Positions 59,648 to 64,000 of a stretch of DNA of 64,000 nt are shown here, piece after piece (positions within the stretch are counted from its first letter, which is position 1; each line of letters starts with the position of its first letter). The position numbers and the translations under genes were made by a program. The notes under the pieces were generated by a model that ran no database searches, was not told the DNA's origin, and was given only the letters and a program-made list of their open reading frames with translations. Origin of the DNA: M3007 sp964539805 (GTDB lineage Bacteria > Bacteroidota > Bacteroidia > Chitinophagales > Saprospiraceae); NCBI GenBank assembly GCA_964539805.1, contig CAZIKN010000009.1, positions 1-64,000 on the forward strand, in the 5' to 3' direction.

Positions 59648-60772
59648 TTACGGATTGTTTACAAGTAAGGAAATTGCTTGGCGGATAGCGCCCTTTTCCC
59701 CCATTAGCTCAAAGACCAGGAAAAATGAATGTAAACCGGACTGTGCCAGGCTTGCTGTGTCAAGGGTAAGCGAAAATTGACCAGCTTGTGCATCAGATGC
59801 AGCTACTGACGCAATTTGCTGCCCGGTATAGGCATATACCCCAATTCGGACTTTGCCTGAAAAAGGAAGATAGACTTCAATCCGAGCCTGTTGCTGTGCG
59901 GGCTGTGGCATGATATGCAAGTCTAAGCGTTGCACTGTATTGGGTTCTTTTTCACTCAAGGTACAGTTGGGTGCAACGGTTGGACACCAGGTACGCTGTG
60001 CTAAAGTACAATCTAAAACATAAGGATTGGGTTTGCCATCCTGATAAGGAGCTATACGCCATGTTTTGCGCAATTCAATGCTGTCGGCGGGGTCTTGTGC
60101 ATTCCAGTTGCACAAAGTGGTGCGTTGCAATTCAAAAAAATTGGGATCGGCAGCATTCATTTGGGCCCTATACATGGTGTACATGTAAAAAATAGAGCGG
60201 GCCAAGTCGCCCTTTACGGATTCACGAGGTTCAAAAGCACTGGGTATCCACTCCGAGTATTGCGCTATGATGTCCGTTGGCTTGTTGGTTAGAATTTGTG
60301 TTTTTCGGTACCACTTTTGGGTTTGGTTGTCTGCTATTTCAGCATAGGGCAGTGATCCTCTGGCTTCGTTGACCGGAATACGGGCAGGATAGAGGTGGTG
60401 CATGTCACTGCGTGCAAAGCCAGTGGCGGCACCCTTGCTTTGCGGGTAAGCATGCTCAGCATTCATGCCAAGGGTACTGCCGCCTAAATAAATGTACTGT
60501 GTAGGATCCTGTGTAGGATCAAGGTACAGGGTATGACCTGAGTAGATACAACGTACGCTATCATCGTCAATAGCCAATATTTTAGAATAAAGGGTATCCC
60601 GCGCTTCCCCGTATGGCAAAACGGTATCGGGTTTGAAGCGTTGAAAAAGGCTATCCAACAACGCTGGCCCGGAGCTGCCTGGGAACAGCAATCTGAAACC
60701 CTGGGCAGAAAGCCCTTGTGATGCGCAAAATGACAAACCCAATACCCAGACAGCGATGCGGAAAAAATACAT
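59648..60772 (-). CDS. Secreted endonuclease I family protein with T9SS-like tail
   Basis: The 374-residue protein has a signal peptide (IAVWVLGLSFCASQGLSAQ). The endonuclease I domain (residues about 45-260) shows YSGHTLYLDPTQDPTQYIYLGGSTLGMNAEHAYPQSKGA with the NxEHxxPQS catalytic pattern, MHHLYPARIPVNEARGSLPYAEI, and KGDLARSIFYMYTMY. The last 85 residues (DLHIMPQPAQQQARIEVYLPFSGKVRIGVYAYTGQQI through AISLLVNNP) resemble a T9SS type A sorting domain. It probably degrades extracellular DNA for nutrients or defence. A structured element precedes its start. Confidence 0.88.
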   Translation of the reverse strand: MYFFRIAVWVLGLSFCASQGLSAQGFRLLFPGSSGPALLDSLFQRFKPDTVLPYGEARDTLYSKILAIDDDSVRCIYSGHTLYLDPTQDPTQYIYLGGSTLGMNAEHAYPQSKGAATGFARSDMHHLYPARIPVNEARGSLPYAEIADNQTQKWYRKTQILTNKPTDIIAQYSEWIPSAFEPRESVKGDLARSIFYMYTMYRAQMNAADPNFFELQRTTLCNWNAQDPADSIELRKTWRIAPYQDGKPNPYVLDCTLAQRTWCPTVAPNCTLSEKEPNTVQRLDLHIMPQPAQQQARIEVYLPFSGKVRIGVYAYTGQQIASVAASDAQAGQFSLTLDTASLAQSGLHSFFLVFELMGEKGAIRQAISLLVNNP

Positions 60773-60783
60773 AATTAAAAGAT

Positions 60784-60895
60784 AAAAAAAGCTGCCTCAA
60801 AAGTCTGACATGGTTTAACGGTATTGTTTCAAACCCTTGTAATAAGGGCATGAATCATTAGAACGGTGAAGCTTATGTTAAGCTTTTGAGGCAGC
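60784..60895 (-). ncRNA. Structured intergenic element (terminator or leader RNA)
   Basis: On the minus strand, GCTGCCTCAAAAG (60895-60883) pairs with CTTTTGAGGCAGC (60803-60791) over 13 bp, enclosing 79 bases. Within are smaller hairpins: AAGCTTA/TAAGCTT (60885-60869) and CCCTT/AAGGG (60848-60834). The outer stem is followed by seven U residues (60790-60784), so it may be the terminator of the phosphohexomutase gene. It may also be a leader RNA or a short RNA. Confidence 0.45.
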
Positions 60896-60910
60896 AGGGA
60901 TAAAATCAAA

Positions 60911-62314
60911 TTACAGGATTACAGCTTTTGTGGCGTCAAGAATAGCTCGGCACTCGTGGGCACTGGGAGCTTGTGCATACACGCGCAACACGGGTTCAGT
61001 GCCAGAAGTACGAATCATAACCCATTTTTCATCCCCCAAGAGGAATTTCCAGCCATCTAAATCATCCACACCTTTTACCTGATAGCTGCCAAAAGTTGTG
61101 TAAGCGCGGCGCTTGCAGTGGTCAATAATATTGGCTTTTTGGGCTTCGGTGATACGCAGATCATCACGATCAAATGCAAAAGCGCCAACCTCATCATACA
61201 CCTCCTGCACCAGCCCTTTGATTGTTTTGCCTGTACGGGCCATAAACTCAAACACTAAAAGGCCCATCCATACCCCGTCACGCTCCGGGATATGGCCTTT
61301 TACTGCAAGACCGCCACTTTCTTCACCACCCACGAGGACATCCTCGTTGGTCATGATTTCAGCAATGTATTTGAAGCCAACCTTGGTGATTTCATAGGGT
61401 AAGCCGAATTTTTCGGCCATTTTTTTCAATTTGTCGGTTACGGAGAAGGTGAAAACTACTTTGCCGCTCATACCTTTATACTTGTGCAGGTACAACAGCA
61501 GTATAAGCAGCAGGTGATGGCTATCCACGAAATTTCCATCTTCGTCATACATACCGATACGGTCAGCATCGCCGTCATTGGCTAAGCCGGCAGTAATTTT
61601 CGGATCTTTGCGAATAAGTTCGCTTAGTTGGGTAAGGTTGCGGTGTATAGGCTCAGGAGCTTGCCCGTGCATACCAGGATTTAGGTCGCAGTGCAGCCGT
61701 ACGGTTTTTGGGAGCAATTTTTTTACGGCATTTTGGCCGGCACCGTACATGGCGTCATAGGCAATTTTTCCTGCGGCAGCCTTTATCAGTTTAAGGTCAA
61801 AATTCTTTTTGGCGTGTTTGAGGTACATATCCTCAAGATTGGCCTCAAAGAGCAGTTTTTTCTCCACCAAATCATTTAAGGAGGGAAGGTGTTCAATACT
61901 GCATTTTTCAGGTATCAATTCTTCCACTGCGGCAATATCAGAAGGGATCATTGGGCCGCCGTAAGAAGCTTTCAACTTGTAGCCATTATAGGATGGTGGA
62001 TTATGGCTTGCCGTAATCACAATACCAAGATCGGCTTTTAATTTGACTACACCAAGGCTAACCATTGGGGTACTCACGAAACCGCCGCTGGCAATGTGTA
62101 CTTTAATGCCATAGTGCCCTAAAACACGGGCAGTGGTAGAGGCAAAAAGCAAACCGCCAAAGCGACAATCAAAACCGATGACGGCTTTTTTCATTTTTTG
62201 CTTTTTCATGAACAGTGCAGTGGCTTCAGCCACGCGCATGACATTGTCAACGGTGTAATCATCTGCGATAATCGCACGCCAGCCGTCGGTACCAAATTTG
62301 ATTGGAGTAGCCAT
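60911..62314 (-). CDS. Phosphoglucomutase/phosphomannomutase (alpha-D-phosphohexomutase)
   Basis: The 467-residue enzyme has the family order of motifs: the N-terminal FGTDGWRAIIADDYT, the phosphoserine loop VITASHNPPSYNGYKLK (residues about 97-113), the metal loop AGLANDGDADRIGMYDEDG (about 240), the sugar-binding GGEESGGLAVKGHIPERDGV (near 325) and the phosphate-binding RTSGTEPVLRVYAQA at the C-terminus. It interconverts hexose 1- and 6-phosphates for glycogen, LPS and capsule precursors. The exact sugar cannot be told. It is transcribed leftward as a single unit. Confidence 0.94.
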   Translation of the reverse strand: MATPIKFGTDGWRAIIADDYTVDNVMRVAEATALFMKKQKMKKAVIGFDCRFGGLLFASTTARVLGHYGIKVHIASGGFVSTPMVSLGVVKLKADLGIVITASHNPPSYNGYKLKASYGGPMIPSDIAAVEELIPEKCSIEHLPSLNDLVEKKLLFEANLEDMYLKHAKKNFDLKLIKAAAGKIAYDAMYGAGQNAVKKLLPKTVRLHCDLNPGMHGQAPEPIHRNLTQLSELIRKDPKITAGLANDGDADRIGMYDEDGNFVDSHHLLLILLLYLHKYKGMSGKVVFTFSVTDKLKKMAEKFGLPYEITKVGFKYIAEIMTNEDVLVGGEESGGLAVKGHIPERDGVWMGLLVFEFMARTGKTIKGLVQEVYDEVGAFAFDRDDLRITEAQKANIIDHCKRRAYTTFGSYQVKGVDDLDGWKFLLGDEKWVMIRTSGTEPVLRVYAQAPSAHECRAILDATKAVIL

Positions 62315-62475
62315 TATTTTGTTGAATTAGTTAAAATTGTTGATGTAATGATCAAGATGCTGTGCTATGATCCGAATAGAACATTCCGGAGCATTAAAAT
62401 TCTTGGAACAAAGGGGAGCAATCCATATCACTCCTTCCAAGATGCAGCAAAGGTGTAAAATTGTTTGAAATTAGT

Positions 62476-62937
62476 TCAGATACCGGCCATAACTTTATCT
62501 AAAAATGCATCGCAAGCGTCATCCAGCATCTGAAAAACGGCTTCAAAGCCATCATCATCATAGTAGGGATCAGGGACACTTCGGTTTTCAGTTGGGTAGC
62601 TTTCGTTGAGTATAAGGCGCACCTTTTCACGGTATTCATCTGTGGCCGCCAACCGAAGGACATCTCGCTGGTTTTGGGTATCCATGACAAAAATAAGATC
62701 AAAATGCTCAAAATCAATGGGTTGTATCTGTCTTGCGCGTTGGTTTGTAATGTCAATCCCAAATTTTTTTGCAGTGGCAATAGATCGGGGATCAGGGCGG
62801 TCCCCCACATGCCAATATCCTGTGCCAGCACTATCTACGTTCCAGTTAAGTTTTCTTTGCGTGATTTTTTGCTGCATGATACCCTCTGCAAGAGGGCTGC
62901 GGCAAATATTTCCGAGGCAAACCATTAGTATGCGCAT
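62476..62937 (-). CDS. Low-molecular-weight protein tyrosine phosphatase
   Basis: The 153-residue protein has the catalytic loop VCLGNICRSPLAEG (Cys and Arg at the CxxxxxR signature, residues about 6-19) and the acid loop VPDPYYDDDGFEAVFQMLDDACDAFL with the general-acid Asp. The SAGTGYWHVGDRPDPR and FDLIFVMDTQNQRDV segments are typical. It dephosphorylates tyrosines, often in polysaccharide regulation. The start at 62937 (MRILMVCLGN) is chosen. The T9SS gene upstream ends 19 bases away. Confidence 0.94.
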   Translation of the reverse strand: MRILMVCLGNICRSPLAEGIMQQKITQRKLNWNVDSAGTGYWHVGDRPDPRSIATAKKFGIDITNQRARQIQPIDFEHFDLIFVMDTQNQRDVLRLAATDEYREKVRLILNESYPTENRSVPDPYYDDDGFEAVFQMLDDACDAFLDKVMAGI

Positions 62938-62956
62938 ATTGTACTGTAAAGCTTGT

Positions 62957-64000
62957 TTAGGGTATGGGAGAAACCAGGAATTTTCCGGTATAAGCCTGGC
63001 CATTAGCGTATGCTTCAATGATGTAAATTCCTGTATTCCAGTCTTGTACAGATAGATTTATTTGTGAATTATTATTGAAATCTTTAGTGTACATCAGTTG
63101 CCCAAATGTATTGTATATGTTTATGGTTTGGGCTGGTTCAGGCAAATCAATGCTTAAATTCTTTGCAGCTGGCTGAGGATAAATACGCATCGTTCCTTTT
63201 GATTCGGACACTTGGCTTAAAATATTGCTCGGATCAATATTGACACAATAATCCTCCACCTCACCGAACCCGAAAAGTTCACAAGGCTCAGGGCTTTTTG
63301 CGATGGGAGAGCCTGCAAACTTCATGCTTACCCGCAAACGGGTCACTAATCGTTGTTTTACATTAGGTATGGCGATAAATCCATTGGCGGTTGCTTCAAG
63401 GGCAAAGCCGGGATCAAAGACTGTCTCCCCAAGATCATCAAAGTCGCCATCCGCATTCAGATCAAGAAATATGCGAAAAAACTCTTTGTAAGGCTGACCA
63501 TTAAACCCGGGACTAATACTTACAGGCACGAGTGTGTTGGCTTTAAGGTTAATGGTTTGGTCCGTAAACGCTTGATAACCATTACTTTTTGGGGATTTGT
63601 TGGTAAATGTCCCGATGGTAAAACTTTCTATCCATTCGTCATCTGCATGTGTGGCTTTTGAGTTACAGTAGCTTTGTTCCAAACAGGATCCACAGCCTGA
63701 AGTTTGTACAAAAAAGGAGGAGGAAAAATCTGTTTTTGCTAACGCGCAATGGGTCAGTATTTGAATTTCATAGTTGGTACAGGCCTGCAGGTTTTCAATC
63801 TTGATGTTGTTATCCTGCGTATATACTTGGGCCCAGTCAACATCTTTTGAACGATACCTGAGGGTGTAACCCGATGCGGCATCAACATTTACCCAGGTGA
63901 TTTGTGCACTATTATTTGTTGATTTAACTACATGGCTGAGTTCATTAGGGGCTGTGCAGCATCCACTTGATTGAAAAAACCGCACGAGAGACCATGAACT
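62957..64000 (-). CDS. T9SS-secreted protein with FN3 and GEVED domains, 5' partial
   Basis: The frame is open to the window edge, so the N-terminus is missing; at least 347 codons are visible. A fibronectin type III-like domain (APNELSHVVKSTNNSAQITWVNVDAASGYTLRYRS to ILTHC) is followed by a GEVED domain (FFRIFLDLNADGDFDDLGETVFDPG, RLRVSMKF, CELFGFGEVEDYCVNI) and a C-terminal T9SS type A sorting tail (MRIYPQPAAKNLSIDLPEPAQTINIYNTFGQL, NTGIYIIEAYANG, FLVSP). It is an exported, surface-attached or released protein, of unknown ligand. Confidence 0.9.
   Translation of the reverse strand, partial: SSWSLVRFFQSSGCCTAPNELSHVVKSTNNSAQITWVNVDAASGYTLRYRSKDVDWAQVYTQDNNIKIENLQACTNYEIQILTHCALAKTDFSSSFFVQTSGCGSCLEQSYCNSKATHADDEWIESFTIGTFTNKSPKSNGYQAFTDQTINLKANTLVPVSISPGFNGQPYKEFFRIFLDLNADGDFDDLGETVFDPGFALEATANGFIAIPNVKQRLVTRLRVSMKFAGSPIAKSPEPCELFGFGEVEDYCVNIDPSNILSQVSESKGTMRIYPQPAAKNLSIDLPEPAQTINIYNTFGQLMYTKDFNNNSQINLSVQDWNTGIYIIEAYANGQAYTGKFLVSPIP

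Overview
The window reads as a chromosomal scaffold piece from a Bacteroidota bacterium, most likely of the Saprospiria type (the class is an inference). The signs are several type IX secretion (T9SS) cargo proteins, including a 2,758-residue protein with a gliding-motility-type C-terminus; many promoters of the Bacteroidota form TTTG-N18/19-TAnnTTTG; parS sites of the form TGTTCCACGTGGAACA; DUF4199, DUF2807 and OmpA/PD40 families; and TPR-type LuxR two-component signalling. One assembly gap (100 N, 28571-28670) sits in a tRNA-derived tandem repeat. No phage, insertion sequence or CRISPR array was found.

Layout. 0-12.9 kb is mostly leftward housekeeping and envelope genes: ribosomal protein bL31, clpP-coaE, a prohibitin-like SPFH protein, a SNF2-family ATPase, lipoproteins, a methyltransferase and a btaA-btaB pair for betaine lipid synthesis. 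Rightward exceptions are a membrane protein with an effector-associated-like N-terminus and an LpxH-like phosphoesterase. 13.1-21.4 kb is the giant repeat adhesin. 21.9-22.66 kb is a 744-base AT-rich non-coding stretch with DnaA-box-like sites between apaG and heme A synthase; it is a candidate replication origin. 22.7-28.5 kb carries heme A synthase, a histidine kinase/response regulator pair, a SnoaL-like secreted protein, a diheme cytochrome c and tRNA-Val followed by the tandem tRNA-like repeats. 28.9-37.2 kb has DUF4199, a membrane-anchored LuxR regulator, a lipoprotein beta-propeller with a T9SS-like tail, hypothetical envelope proteins and an OmpA/PD40 protein. 37.2-43.5 kb holds thrC (with a parS core inside it), two more parS sites, comEC, a helix-hairpin-helix DNA-binding protein and an MFS transporter. 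43.5-46.3 kb is a manganese module (Nramp-UspA fusion plus an MntR-type repressor with an operator). 46.5-64 kb has a mitochondrial-type citrate synthase, a TPR protein, DUF2807, an outer-membrane barrel with a striking 5' leader hairpin, rlmB with a CapA-type protein, rpmI-rplT, a NatAB-like ABC exporter, an ECF sigma factor, secreted endonuclease I, phosphohexomutase, a low-molecular-weight tyrosine phosphatase and the end of another T9SS cargo gene.

The most notable points are: (1) a possible oriC/parS neighbourhood, with three parS-type 14- to 16-bp palindromes within 452 bp, about 16 kb from the AT-rich DnaA-box region where gene orientation and strand composition appear to switch; (2) an array of about 133-bp units made of a decayed tRNA body plus a terminator behind tRNA-Val; (3) a betaine-lipid operon; (4) an effector-associated-domain-like protein fused to membrane helices; (5) structured intergenic elements, notably the nested leader hairpin abutting the start codon at 51242. 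Functional calls come from motif recognition by eye; no database search was run.
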